19,752 nucleotides of DNA from UCB3 sp964415605 (GTDB taxonomy: Bacteria; Chloroflexota; Anaerolineae; Epilineales; Epilineaceae), in the NCBI GenBank assembly GCA_964415605.1, contig CAYQBA010000086.1:1-19752 (forward strand). Direction: 5' to 3'. Each line of letters begins with the position of its first letter. Within the stretch, counting starts at the first letter, position 1. Under the pieces are notes generated by a model, which was not told the DNA's origin, did not search any database, and worked only from the letters and a program-made list of their open reading frames with translations. Made by a program: the position numbers and the translations under genes. Positions 7,374-15,193 of this stretch are shown here, one piece after another.

Positions 7374-7379
7374 AGTATA
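7374..7379 (-). promoter_or_regulatory. -10 element of the PIN-ATPase promoter
   Basis: TATACT on the minus strand, inside GCTATACTGTCG (7381-7370), lies 54 bases before the ATG at 7320. The same 12 bases recur at 18446-18457 upstream of the histidine phosphatase gene. No good -35 is seen. Confidence 0.45.
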
Positions 7380-7381
7380 GC

Positions 7382-7413
7382 CCGGCCGGCACGGCGTGGC
7401 GCCCGCCGGCCGG
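7382..7413. repeat. Perfect 9+9 inverted repeat between divergent promoters
   Basis: CCGGCCGGC (7382-7390) and GCCGGCCGG (7405-7413) are exact reverse complements separated by 14 bases. The arms end 2 bp from the minus-strand -10 box and 3 bp from the plus-strand -10 box, covering both -35 regions. It could be a shared operator. The arms are pure GC, so chance is higher than usual in this genome. Confidence 0.45.
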
Positions 7414-7422
7414 TGGTATAAT
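7414..7422 (+). promoter_or_regulatory. Extended -10 promoter of the glycosyltransferase gene
   Basis: TGGTATAAT is an exact extended -10 (TGn-TATAAT), about 125 bases upstream of the ATG at 7548. No TTGACA-like -35 lies 17 bases upstream, as is common for extended -10 promoters. An exact TATAAT is notable in such GC-rich DNA. Confidence 0.5.
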
Positions 7423-7547
7423 CGCCCTGGAGGCCCTGGGCACATCCGGACGCCCGCGGCGCGCGATCGACGGAGGTGGCGCGCCCACGAGCCTTGCCCT
7501 CGTCCCGCCGGCCCAGCTTCCCCAGAGCCCGACACCCGCACCCAGCC

Positions 7548-10500
7548 ATGCCCGAGCCTGCGAGCCCAGCGCCCACCGCCCCCCCTGCCGACGTGTACGA
7601 CGCCGGCTACTACGCCCACGGCTGCGGCCGGCCGTACCAGCGCGACGCCGTGTGGCTCGGCTTCTTCGGCGGCGTCGCCGACCGCATCGTCGAGGGCATC
7701 CGCCCCGGCTCCGTCATGGACGCCGGCTGCGCTCTGGGCTTCCTCGTCGAGACCCTGCGCGACCGCGGCGTCGATGCCTGGGGCGTCGACATCTCGGCGT
7801 ACGCCATCGACGCGGCGTTCGAGGCCATCCGGCCCTACGTGCGCGTCGCGTCCGTCACCGTCCCCTTCGGCCGGCGCTTCGACCTGGTCACGTGCATCGA
7901 GGTCGTCGAGCACATGCCGCCCGCCGAGGCCGCCGCCGCCATCGCCAACCTGTGCGCCCACGCCGACGACGTCCTCTTCTCGTCGTCGCCGTACGACCAC
8001 CGCGAGCTCACCCACCACAACGTCCAGCCGCCGGCGTACTGGGCCGAGCTGTTCGCCCGGCACGGCTTCTACCGCGACGTCGACTTCGACGCCAGCTTCC
8101 TGACGCCGTGGGCCGTCCGCTATCGCAAGAGCCAGCCCGTCGCCGCCGACCCCGTGTTCGGCCGCGTCGTCGCCGGGTACGAGCGGGCGCTCTGGCGGCT
8201 CGACCAGGCCGCCGACGGCCGCCGGCAGGTGGCCGTCGAGCAGCGCGGCGAGCTGATGGCCAAGGACCGCGAGCTCGAGGACCTGCGCGGCCGCCTCGAG
8301 CGGCTCGACGCCGACCGCCTCGCGCAGGACGTGCGCGTCAACCAGCTCACCCGCGAACGCGACAACCTCGTCGACCAGGTCAACGCCCTGCACGGCCGCT
8401 GGCACGCGCTCGAGACGTCGCCGAGCTGGTCGGTCGTCCAGCGCCTGCAGCACCTGCGGGCGCGGCTCATGCCGCCGGGGGGCCCGGCGGAGGCCGCGTT
8501 CATCGCGGCCATCGGCTGGAAGCACCTCGCCCAGCAGCGCGGCCTGCGCTTCCTGGCCGGCCACATGGTCCGCGAGGGCCGCGCGCAAGGCGCCTACCGC
8601 CTCCGGGCCTGGCGCCGCCGCCGCCACCCCGAGCACGTCGACTGGCTGGCCGTCCCGTCCGCCCCGCCCGTGCCGCCGGTCGAGCCGCGCGACCTCGCCG
8701 TCGACATCGTGGTCTGCGTCCACGACGCGCTCGAGGACGTCCAGAGCTGCCTGGCGGCCGTGCGGCGCCACACCGCACCGCCCTATCGGCTCGTCGTCGT
8801 CGACGACGGCAGCGCCGCCCCCACGGCCGACTGGCTGCGCGCCGACGCGGCGGCCCATCCCGGCACGGTGCTGCTCCGCGCCGACGCGGCCGGCGGCTAC
8901 ACGCGCGCCGCCAACCGCGGCCTGCGCCACGCGCTGGCGCACCCGTGGGCGGCGGGTCGCGACGCACGCCGGGCGGACGGCGCCCCCGATGCCCGTGGCG
9001 ACGATCCTCGGGCGGACGAGCCCTCCGCGGCGGCCGGCGCCGCCGACGCCGTCGTCTTCCTCAACAGCGACACGGTCGTCACCCCCGGCTGGCTCGACCG
9101 CCTGGCGGCGTGCGCCGCCAGCGACCCGGCCATCGGCCTGGTCGGCCCGCTCTCGAACGCCGCGACGTATCAGTCGGTGCCCGAGGTCAAGGCCGGCGAG
9201 GACTGGGCCGCGAACCCGCTACCCGACGGCATCGACGCCGACCGCCTGGCCGAGCTGATCGCCGCCGACAGCGCACGGCTCTACCCCCGCGTGCCGTTCC
9301 TCAACGGCTTCTGCCTCTTCGTCAAGCGCGCCGTGGTGGACGCCATCGGCGCCTTCGACGAGGACGCGTTCGGCGCCGGGTACGGCGAGGAGAACGACTA
9401 CGCCCTGCGCGCCCGCGCGGCCGGCTGGCAGCTGGCCGTGGCCGACGACGCCTTCGTCTACCACGCCGCCAGCCGGAGCTACAGCCACGAGCGCCGGCGG
9501 CCGCTGGTCGAACGCGCCGGCCGCGCGCTCGTCGAGAAGCACGGCGAGTCCGCCGTCGCCGCCGGCGTGGCGGCGCTCGAGGACCACCGCGTGCTGGCCG
9601 GCATCGGCGCGCGCGTCGCGTACCTGCCGGACCGCTGGCGGATCACCCGCGGCGGGCGCGACCGGTTCAGCGGCAAGCGCGTGCTGTTCGTGCTGCCGGT
9701 GGCCGCGGCCGGCGGCGGTGCCAGCATCGCGATGTTCGAGATGCGCGCCATGCGGGCGATGGGCGTCGACGCGGCGCTGTTCAACCTGACCGAGCACCGC
9801 GCGCCGTTCGAGGCGGCCTATCCCGACCTCGACCTGCCGGTGGTCTACGGCCAGCCCGAAGACCTCATGGCGCTCGCGCCGGGGTGGGACGCGCTCGTGG
9901 CCACGATGTACACGACCGTCGACTGGCTGGCCACCGCTTCACGCGGCGCCCGCGGCGCCGGCACGGTGTACGGCTACTTCATCCAGGACCTCGAAGCCTA
10001 CTTCTATCCGCCCGGCAGCCCGCGCTTCCACGCCGCCCTGCAGTCGTACGCGACGCTGCCGGGCCTGCGCATGTTCGCCATGACGCCGTGGAACGCCGCG
10101 GAGCTCGGGAAGCTGTTCGGCATCGACTGCCCCGCCGTCATGCCGGGCTACGACGCCGCGCTGTTCCGCCCGCGTCCCCGGCCAGGCCCCGAGTGGCCGG
10201 CCCGGCCGCTGCGCATCGCCGGCATGGTCCGGCCCGCGACGCCGTTCCGCCAGCCGCGGCTGACGATGGAGGTCTTCGAGGCCATCGCGCGCGCCCACGG
10301 CCCGGCGGTCGAGATGGTGGTCTTCGGTGTCCGCCCGGAGCATGCCGGGTGGGACGACCTGCCGCGCGGGTTCCCGTTCAAGCTGGCCGGCACGCTCGGG
10401 CCGCGGCAGATGCCGATGCTGCTCAACGAGGTCGACGTCTTCGTCGACTTCTCGACGTGGCAGGGGATGGGCATGACCGCCATGGAGGCCATGGCGTGCG

Positions 10501-10856
10501 GCGCCGCGGTGGTGGTGACGCGCGAGGGCGGGCCGGAGGTGTTCGCCCGGCACGGCGAGAACTGCCTGCTGGTCGACCCCCACGACCGCGGCGCGTGCGT
10601 CGCGGCGCTGGACCTCCTCGTGCGCGACGGCGAGCTCCGCCGCCGCCTGCAGGCTCAGGGCCGGCGGGACATCCCGCGCTGGTACCCCGAGCGGGCGGCC
10701 TTCAACATGTTGGAGGCGCTCTTCGGGCCGGAGCTCGACGCCGCGGACCGCGCCCGGGCGGCGGCCGCGGCCGAGGCGGCCGGCGAGGTCGAGGTCGATC
10801 CGCCGCTCGTCGTCGCCGATGGGAGCACCACGCGGGTCGGCCGGCGCGGGTCGTAG
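7548..10856 (+). CDS. Trimodular methyltransferase - GT2 - WsaF-like GT4 glycan synthesis protein
   Basis: This is an 1102-residue cytoplasmic multidomain enzyme. Residues 15-195 are a SAM methyltransferase (MDAGCALGFLVETL with GVDIS, then CIEVVEHM). About 225-290 is a coiled coil. 385-655 is a GT-A family 2 glycosyltransferase (VVVDDGS 416-422, FLNSDT 504-509, GYGEENDYALRAR 611-623). 708-1060 is a GT-B family 4 domain with YFIQDLEAYFYPPGS, recalling WsaF rhamnosyltransferases of S-layer glycans. In the GT4 E-x7-E motif the first Glu is Gln972. An Ala/Asp/Arg-rich insert (about 466-500) splits the GT2 core just before VVFLNSDT. I chose the ATG at 7548; the GTG at 7476 has no spaced ribosome site. 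Such fusions usually build and cap or methylate a surface polysaccharide; the sugar is unknown. Confidence 0.88.
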   Translation: MPEPASPAPTAPPADVYDAGYYAHGCGRPYQRDAVWLGFFGGVADRIVEGIRPGSVMDAGCALGFLVETLRDRGVDAWGVDISAYAIDAAFEAIRPYVRVASVTVPFGRRFDLVTCIEVVEHMPPAEAAAAIANLCAHADDVLFSSSPYDHRELTHHNVQPPAYWAELFARHGFYRDVDFDASFLTPWAVRYRKSQPVAADPVFGRVVAGYERALWRLDQAADGRRQVAVEQRGELMAKDRELEDLRGRLERLDADRLAQDVRVNQLTRERDNLVDQVNALHGRWHALETSPSWSVVQRLQHLRARLMPPGGPAEAAFIAAIGWKHLAQQRGLRFLAGHMVREGRAQGAYRLRAWRRRRHPEHVDWLAVPSAPPVPPVEPRDLAVDIVVCVHDALEDVQSCLAAVRRHTAPPYRLVVVDDGSAAPTADWLRADAAAHPGTVLLRADAAGGYTRAANRGLRHALAHPWAAGRDARRADGAPDARGDDPRADEPSAAAGAADAVVFLNSDTVVTPGWLDRLAACAASDPAIGLVGPLSNAATYQSVPEVKAGEDWAANPLPDGIDADRLAELIAADSARLYPRVPFLNGFCLFVKRAVVDAIGAFDEDAFGAGYGEENDYALRARAAGWQLAVADDAFVYHAASRSYSHERRRPLVERAGRALVEKHGESAVAAGVAALEDHRVLAGIGARVAYLPDRWRITRGGRDRFSGKRVLFVLPVAAAGGGASIAMFEMRAMRAMGVDAALFNLTEHRAPFEAAYPDLDLPVVYGQPEDLMALAPGWDALVATMYTTVDWLATASRGARGAGTVYGYFIQDLEAYFYPPGSPRFHAALQSYATLPGLRMFAMTPWNAAELGKLFGIDCPAVMPGYDAALFRPRPRPGPEWPARPLRIAGMVRPATPFRQPRLTMEVFEAIARAHGPAVEMVVFGVRPEHAGWDDLPRGFPFKLAGTLGPRQMPMLLNEVDVFVDFSTWQGMGMTAMEAMACGAAVVVTREGGPEVFARHGENCLLVDPHDRGACVAALDLLVRDGELRRRLQAQGRRDIPRWYPERAAFNMLEALFGPELDAADRARAAAAAEAAGEVEVDPPLVVADGSTTRVGRRGS

Positions 10857-11998
10857 GACGTGGTGTCGACCATCAGCGGCGGGTCCAGCCCGCGCGCGAC
10901 GTCGTCCCACGCCACCAGCTTGAAGTTGTTGTAGGGATCCTCGTCGTGCGCGTCCTGCACGACGAGGAGGCCGTGCGCGAAGGTCGGCGCCAGCCCGACG
11001 TTCGTGACGGCGATGCCGTCGGTGTGCGTCACCGCGTCGCGGCCGCCGTCGGCCAGCACGTTGAAGCGTCCGATGTAGCGGTGCGGCGGGCGGCGGTCGT
11101 AGACCACGAAGTCGTCGCTGCCCTGGCTGGACGCGATGAGGTAGCCGCTGCCGTGCGGGCCGTAGTAGATCGCCAGCCCCTCGACCTCCGGCACGAGGTG
11201 GTCGCCTGGGCCGCCGGTGGCGGCGCCGTCGACCAGCGTCCGTCCGTCGCCGTCGCCGGGCTCGGCGCCGTAGCGCCAGATCGACTGCCGTTCGGCGCTG
11301 ATGAAGAACATCCCGGTCTGGGTGTCGGCCACGCACCCCTCGGTGCGCGTGCCGACGTCGAACGTCCGGGCCAGCCGGCCGTGGATGGCGCCGCCGTCGT
11401 CGATCAGCTCCCATTGCTCGACGTCGCCGTCCTTGTCGTTGACGAACGCGTAGTACCGATCCTCCACCAGCGAGCGGTACATGCAAAAGCCGTAGATCTC
11501 GTCGAGGTCGCGCGGCGCGATGCCGTCGCCCGAAACCAATGTCAGACGGCGCGTGGCGGGGTCCATTCGGTAGACGTCGATGCGCACGGTCTCGCGGTTG
11601 CCGGCGGCCACGATGTCGACCCGAGCACCGCCCAGCGGGAACGCGTAGCGGACGTCGACGTTGTTCGGCTCGCCGCTGGGGATCTCCTGCACGGGCTTCC
11701 CCGCCAGGTCCCACGTGACGAGCCCGTGGTCCTTGTCGGTGCCGATGACGAGGCTCAAGGCTGGATCGGTCGGGTGCACCCAGATCGCGGGATCGTCGGC
11801 GTCCCCGGGGACCGAGGTCGTCTCGCCGGACGCGGGCACGATCCGGGCGGCGGCGCGGGCGGTGGCCCGCGCGGCGGCGACCTCGGCGTCGGCCGGGTCG
11901 ATGGCGTCGGGCACGCGGCAGGCGGTCATCGTGGTAGCAAGGCCGAGGACGGCGAGCACAGCGCGGGATCGAGCGGGCGACATCATGGTGTGCATCAT
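10655..11998 (-). CDS. Beta-propeller phytase, predicted lipoprotein, with aberrant C-terminal extension
   Basis: This 447-residue protein has a lipoprotein-type N-terminus (AVLAVLGLATTMTAC, Cys27), so it probably sits on the outer face of the membrane. Residues about 62-370 match beta-propeller phytases (3-phytase), which release phosphate from phytate using calcium: DADDPAIWVHP (67-76), VIGTDKDHGLVTWDL, NNVDVRY, EGCVADTQTGMFFISAE, EVEGLAIYYGPHGSGYLIASS, and GLLVVQDAH with NNFKLVAWDDVA near the usual end. About 65 low-complexity residues then follow, encoded antisense to the last 202 bases of the glycosyltransferase gene. This tail looks like read-through after loss of the native stop. The start could be any of the clustered ATGs at 11998-11983; no strong ribosome site is seen. 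Confidence 0.85.
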   Translation of the reverse strand: MMHTMMSPARSRAVLAVLGLATTMTACRVPDAIDPADAEVAAARATARAAARIVPASGETTSVPGDADDPAIWVHPTDPALSLVIGTDKDHGLVTWDLAGKPVQEIPSGEPNNVDVRYAFPLGGARVDIVAAGNRETVRIDVYRMDPATRRLTLVSGDGIAPRDLDEIYGFCMYRSLVEDRYYAFVNDKDGDVEQWELIDDGGAIHGRLARTFDVGTRTEGCVADTQTGMFFISAERQSIWRYGAEPGDGDGRTLVDGAATGGPGDHLVPEVEGLAIYYGPHGSGYLIASSQGSDDFVVYDRRPPHRYIGRFNVLADGGRDAVTHTDGIAVTNVGLAPTFAHGLLVVQDAHDEDPYNNFKLVAWDDVARGLDPPLMVDTTSYDPRRPTRVVLPSATTSGGSTSTSPAASAAAAARARSAASSSGPKSASNMLKAARSGYQRGMSRRP

Positions 11999-12134
11999 CG
12001 TTGCATGGGTCCAAGTGTGCGTGACGGTCGTGCCAAAGCGTCGTGCGAATCAGAGGAAGGTCGGGCAAATGCAGGTTGGGCGAAATCAAACCGGCGGCCA
12101 CCGCTAGGCTGGCCATGGAGATCGTTGACAAACA

Positions 12135-12165
12135 ATTATATCCACCATCGGCCTCGCCAGTGCAA
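12135..12165 (-). promoter_or_regulatory. Candidate promoter of the phytase gene
   Basis: On the minus strand, an exact TATAAT (12140-12135) is preceded by TTGCAC (12165-12160) with a 19-base spacer, slightly long. The predicted leader to 11998 is about 130 bases; no riboswitch fold was recognised in it. Confidence 0.4.
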
Positions 12166-12254
12166 CGGCGGACCATCGGCACGCAGACTGGCCTTCGGCC
12201 GCCGGGCTGCTCGGGGGGCTTGAGACGCCCGCCGCCTCCCGCGCGCGGGCCGAC

Positions 12255-12282
12255 TTGACGCCCCCGCCCGCAACGTTACCAT
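12255..12282 (+). promoter_or_regulatory. Promoter giving a probably leaderless hydroxyacyl-CoA dehydrogenase mRNA
   Basis: TTGACG (12255-12260), a 16-base spacer, then TACCAT (12277-12282). The ATG begins seven bases after the -10 box, where transcription would start. No ribosome-binding sequence fits between, which agrees with leaderless translation. Confidence 0.55.
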
Positions 12283-12289
12283 ATCGCCC

Positions 12290-13183
12290 ATGACCACCGA
12301 GCACACCCCCACCGATCCCCACCACCTCCCGATCCACAACGTCGGCGTCGTCGGGTGCGGCCTGATGGGCGCCGGCATCGCCGAGGTCTGCGCCCGGCGC
12401 GGGCACGCCGTGACCGTCAGCGAGGTCTCGCAGGCGGCCCTGCACGCCGGGCTGGCGCGCCTGCGCGGATCGCTCGACAAGGCCCTGGAGCGCGGCAAGC
12501 TCACCGACCTCGACCACGCCGTGACGCTCGACCGCATCCGCGGCACCACCGACCTGGCCGACTTCGCGGACTGCGACATCGTCATCGAGGCCGCCGTCGA
12601 GCAACTCGACACCAAGCGCGAGATCTTCCGGCGGCTCGACGAGATCGCCCCGGCCCACGCCATCCTGGCATCCAACACCTCGTCGATCTCGATCACCCGG
12701 CTGGCCGCCGCCACCGGGCGGCCGGCGCAGGTCATCGGCGCCCACTTCTTCAACCCCGTGCCGGTCATGCCGTTGATCGAGATCATCCGCGGCCTGCAGA
12801 CGAGCGACGCGACGTTCGAGGCGGTCAAGGATTTCGGCCAGGCGCTCGGCAAGCAGGTCGTCGTGTGCCTGGCCGACAATCCCGGGTTCATCGTCAACCT
12901 CCTGTTCATCCCCTATGGCCTGGACGCCATCCGCGGCCTCGAGCAGGGCGTGGCCACCAAGGAGGACTTCGACGTCGCGATGAAGCTCGGCATGAACCAT
13001 CCCATGGGCCCGTTCGAGCTGCTCGACTTCGTGGGCCTGGACACCGTGCTGTTCATCGCCGACGCCATGTACGACGAGACCCGCGACCCGCGCTACGCCG
13101 CGCCGCCGCTCCTGCGGCGGATGGTCGCCGCCGGGCACACCGGGCGCAAGAGCGGCAAGGGCTTCTACGACTACCGCAAGTAG
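12290..13183 (+). CDS. 3-hydroxybutyryl-CoA / 3-hydroxyacyl-CoA dehydrogenase
   Basis: This 297-residue soluble enzyme has the usual length of stand-alone 3-hydroxyacyl-CoA dehydrogenases (Hbd/PaaH/FadB2 type). These interconvert acetoacetyl-CoA and 3-hydroxybutyryl-CoA with NAD(P)H, in beta-oxidation or in butyrate/PHB pathways. The Rossmann motif GCGLMGAG is at 22-29, ASNTSS at 127-132, the catalytic His in GAHFFNPVPVMPLIEII (His152, Glu164), NHPMGPFELLDFVGLDT at 236-252, and the closing GRKSGKGFYDY. One oddity is 'PGFIVNLL' where the family usually has 'N-R'. No acyl-CoA genes adjoin, so the pathway cannot be read from context. It appears monocistronic, with its own promoter directly upstream. 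Confidence 0.92.
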   Translation: MTTEHTPTDPHHLPIHNVGVVGCGLMGAGIAEVCARRGHAVTVSEVSQAALHAGLARLRGSLDKALERGKLTDLDHAVTLDRIRGTTDLADFADCDIVIEAAVEQLDTKREIFRRLDEIAPAHAILASNTSSISITRLAAATGRPAQVIGAHFFNPVPVMPLIEIIRGLQTSDATFEAVKDFGQALGKQVVVCLADNPGFIVNLLFIPYGLDAIRGLEQGVATKEDFDVAMKLGMNHPMGPFELLDFVGLDTVLFIADAMYDETRDPRYAAPPLLRRMVAAGHTGRKSGKGFYDYRK

Positions 13184-13324
13184 GCTCGCCTCCCGGGGCC
13201 CCGCGCCCCATCCGTCACATTCGGGCGTCGCCGTTCGTCTCGGGGGCATGCCTGCACACACACCGCGTCGGGCGCCTGATCGGCGTGGCGCCCGGCGGCG
13301 GCGACCCGCACCGCGGGGCCCGCG

Positions 13325-13909
13325 TTGATCCGCATCCAGCCGGCCGAGCCGGAGGCCCGCGTCGCCGCGCTCCCGGCGACCGTCGGGGGCGCCGGCACGG
13401 CGCTGTCTCGCTCCGAGCTCGAGACCCTGTACGTCGGGCTCGTGCGGGCCTATCACGCGCCGCTGGTCAGCTACGTCCACAGCCTCATCCCGGTGGTCCA
13501 GCAGGCCGAGGACGTGGTGCAGGACACCTTCGTCCGCGCTTACGGGGCGCTGCCGACGGTCGGCGAGCTCGACAACCCCAAGGCGTGGCTCTACCGCATC
13601 GCCACCAACCTCGCCATCGACCACATCCGCCGCGGGCGGCGTCTGCGGTGGGTCAGCCTGGATCGCCTGGCCCACGCGCTGCGCGGTGCCGATGGCCCCG
13701 GCGACGCGGATACCGCGGACCCGGTATACCGCGCGCTGGCCGCGCTGGCACCCGACGAACGGGCGCTCCTCATGCTCTTCGCCTGCGCCGGGTTCAAGGC
13801 CCCCGAAGTGGCCGAGGTGCTCGGCATCACCGCCGCCGCCGCCCGCAAGCGGCGCCAGCGGGCCCGCGAGGCGTTCATGCAAGCCTACCGCAAGGCGGCC
13901 GGCCCATGA
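13325..13909 (+). CDS. ECF-type RNA polymerase sigma factor
   Basis: This is a 194-residue ECF sigma factor. Region 2 is at about 38-105 (LVSYVHSLIP, AEDVVQDTFVRAY, NPKAWLYRIATNLAIDHIRR). Region 4 is at about 132-188 (LAALAPDERALLMLFACAGFKAPEVAEVLGI, then an Arg-rich recognition helix). The only plausible start is the TTG at 13325, with a weak upstream site; no ATG precedes region 2. Its stop overlaps the start of the anti-sigma gene as ATGA (13906-13909), so the two products should be made in step. The downstream membrane anti-sigma factor presumably sequesters it until an envelope signal arrives. Confidence 0.9.
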   Translation: MIRIQPAEPEARVAALPATVGGAGTALSRSELETLYVGLVRAYHAPLVSYVHSLIPVVQQAEDVVQDTFVRAYGALPTVGELDNPKAWLYRIATNLAIDHIRRGRRLRWVSLDRLAHALRGADGPGDADTADPVYRALAALAPDERALLMLFACAGFKAPEVAEVLGITAAAARKRRQRAREAFMQAYRKAAGP

Positions 13910-15186
13910 CGTGCGCGCAGATCCAGGTGCTGATCGGGGTCTATCCCGAGCTCGACGCGCCGACACGTCGGCTGCTCGACCAGCACGTGCGCGGCTGCCC
14001 GGCGTGCGCCGCCGCCTGGCACGACGAAGCGGCGTTCCACCGCCTCATGACGGAGCGGCGCGACCCGTTGCCGCACCCGGGCCTGGAGGCCCGGCTGCTC
14101 GCCGTCGCCGGGCGCGGCGCGGCGCGGCCCAGCGTGCGCGACGGCCACGCGGCGCGCCATCATTCGCCTGCCACAGGCATGCTCGGCCGCTTCCGCGGGG
14201 CGTTCAGCGCCCGGGGAGGTGTCCTCGGGATCGCCATGGCCACCCTCGGCATCGCCGCGTGGCGGCTCGCGGTGCCCGGACCCGCGCCGAGCCCGGACGG
14301 TGCCCGGGCGCCGCGCGACTGGCCCGCGCTGCCCACCAGCGCGATCACCACGGAACCGGGAATCGCACGGGTCTGGATGCCACCACTCGCCCCACGCGAG
14401 ACGCCTGTCGTGGCCGCCGCCATCGACCCGGCGTCGGCGGACGGCGTCGGCGGGACAGGGGTAAGCCGGCGCATCGACGCCGCCGCACGAGGACGGATGG
14501 CAGGCCTGCCGCACGCCCCCGCGCCGCCGGCGGCGCCGCCGACAGCGCCGATGATGATGCCCATCGGCCCCACCACCACCCCTGTCCCGCCGACGCCGCC
14601 CGCCGACCAGGCCAACCGAGCGACCCCAGGCGCTTCCAGACCGCCCAAAGCCCCACCGCCGACCGCCCCATCGAGCACCGCGCCGCCGGCCGCCGCGGCC
14701 TCATCCACCCCGACGCCCCCGGCGACGGCGATGGCCCGGCGGCTGACGGTGCAGATCGCCGCCGACGACCCGCACCTGGCGCTCGACGGGCAGTCGGCGG
14801 CGGTCCTGGTCGAGCTCGCGGATGGCGATGGTTGGCACCCGGTCTACGAAGAGGTGCTCGTCTTCGCCGCCGGCCTCGCCGAAGGGCACGCCGCGCTCGC
14901 CGCGCCGCCGCCCTATGCCGTGGAGCTGGTCGCGGCGCCGGCGCCGGCCGCGCTGTGCGCCGGCGAGGCGCGGCGACGGATTCTCACGGCGGCCGACGTC
15001 GACGCCGCGCAAGGCGTCGTCCGCTTCCGGCTCTGCCCGGCGGCCCCGGCGCCGACCCCCACGCCGGACGCTATGTCGACGGTCACGGGACCGGCCGGAC
15101 CAGCGCCGACCGCCGGGGCGGCTGCCGAAGGGGTCGCAGGGACACGCGCGCCAGCCGCCGGCGCGACGACCGGGACGCGCCGCTAG
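13906..15186 (+). CDS. Zinc-finger membrane anti-sigma factor with large Pro-rich extracytoplasmic part
   Basis: This 426-residue protein is translationally coupled to the ECF sigma factor. The N-terminal anti-sigma domain carries the ZAS/zf-HC2 pattern: Cys3 and then H27-x3-C31-x2-C34 (QHVRGCPACAAAW). One membrane helix is at about 104-122 (GGVLGIAMATLGIAAWRLAV). Outside are a long Pro/Ala/Thr-rich stalk (123 to about 275) and a C-terminal domain (276 to about 378; MARRLTVQIAADDP to VVRFRLCP) with two cysteines, which I cannot assign to a family. The protein ends in a second Pro/Ala/Gly/Thr tail. The cytoplasmic part should bind the sigma factor; the outer domain is a candidate sensor or substrate of regulated proteolysis. 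This is far longer than a minimal zf-HC2 anti-sigma factor. Confidence 0.87.
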   Translation: MTCAQIQVLIGVYPELDAPTRRLLDQHVRGCPACAAAWHDEAAFHRLMTERRDPLPHPGLEARLLAVAGRGAARPSVRDGHAARHHSPATGMLGRFRGAFSARGGVLGIAMATLGIAAWRLAVPGPAPSPDGARAPRDWPALPTSAITTEPGIARVWMPPLAPRETPVVAAAIDPASADGVGGTGVSRRIDAAARGRMAGLPHAPAPPAAPPTAPMMMPIGPTTTPVPPTPPADQANRATPGASRPPKAPPPTAPSSTAPPAAAASSTPTPPATAMARRLTVQIAADDPHLALDGQSAAVLVELADGDGWHPVYEEVLVFAAGLAEGHAALAAPPPYAVELVAAPAPAALCAGEARRRILTAADVDAAQGVVRFRLCPAAPAPTPTPDAMSTVTGPAGPAPTAGAAAEGVAGTRAPAAGATTGTRR

Positions 15187-15193
15187 GCAGGCG

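Noticed and set aside
7652..12223. Very long plus-strand frame of about 1500 codons across the glycosyltransferase and phytase genes
   Set aside because: Arg/Pro/Ala-rich shadow frame. The genes in the other frames carry clear domain motifs over the same DNA.
12043..12258. 71-codon plus-strand frame between the phytase and dehydrogenase genes
   Set aside because: It runs across the candidate divergent promoters, has no ribosome site, and its sequence is Pro/Arg-rich with no pattern.
12355..13905. Upstream extension of the anti-sigma frame through the dehydrogenase and sigma genes
   Set aside because: The frame is open by composition only. The true start is the ATG at 13906 overlapping the sigma stop, giving a normal zinc-finger N-terminus.
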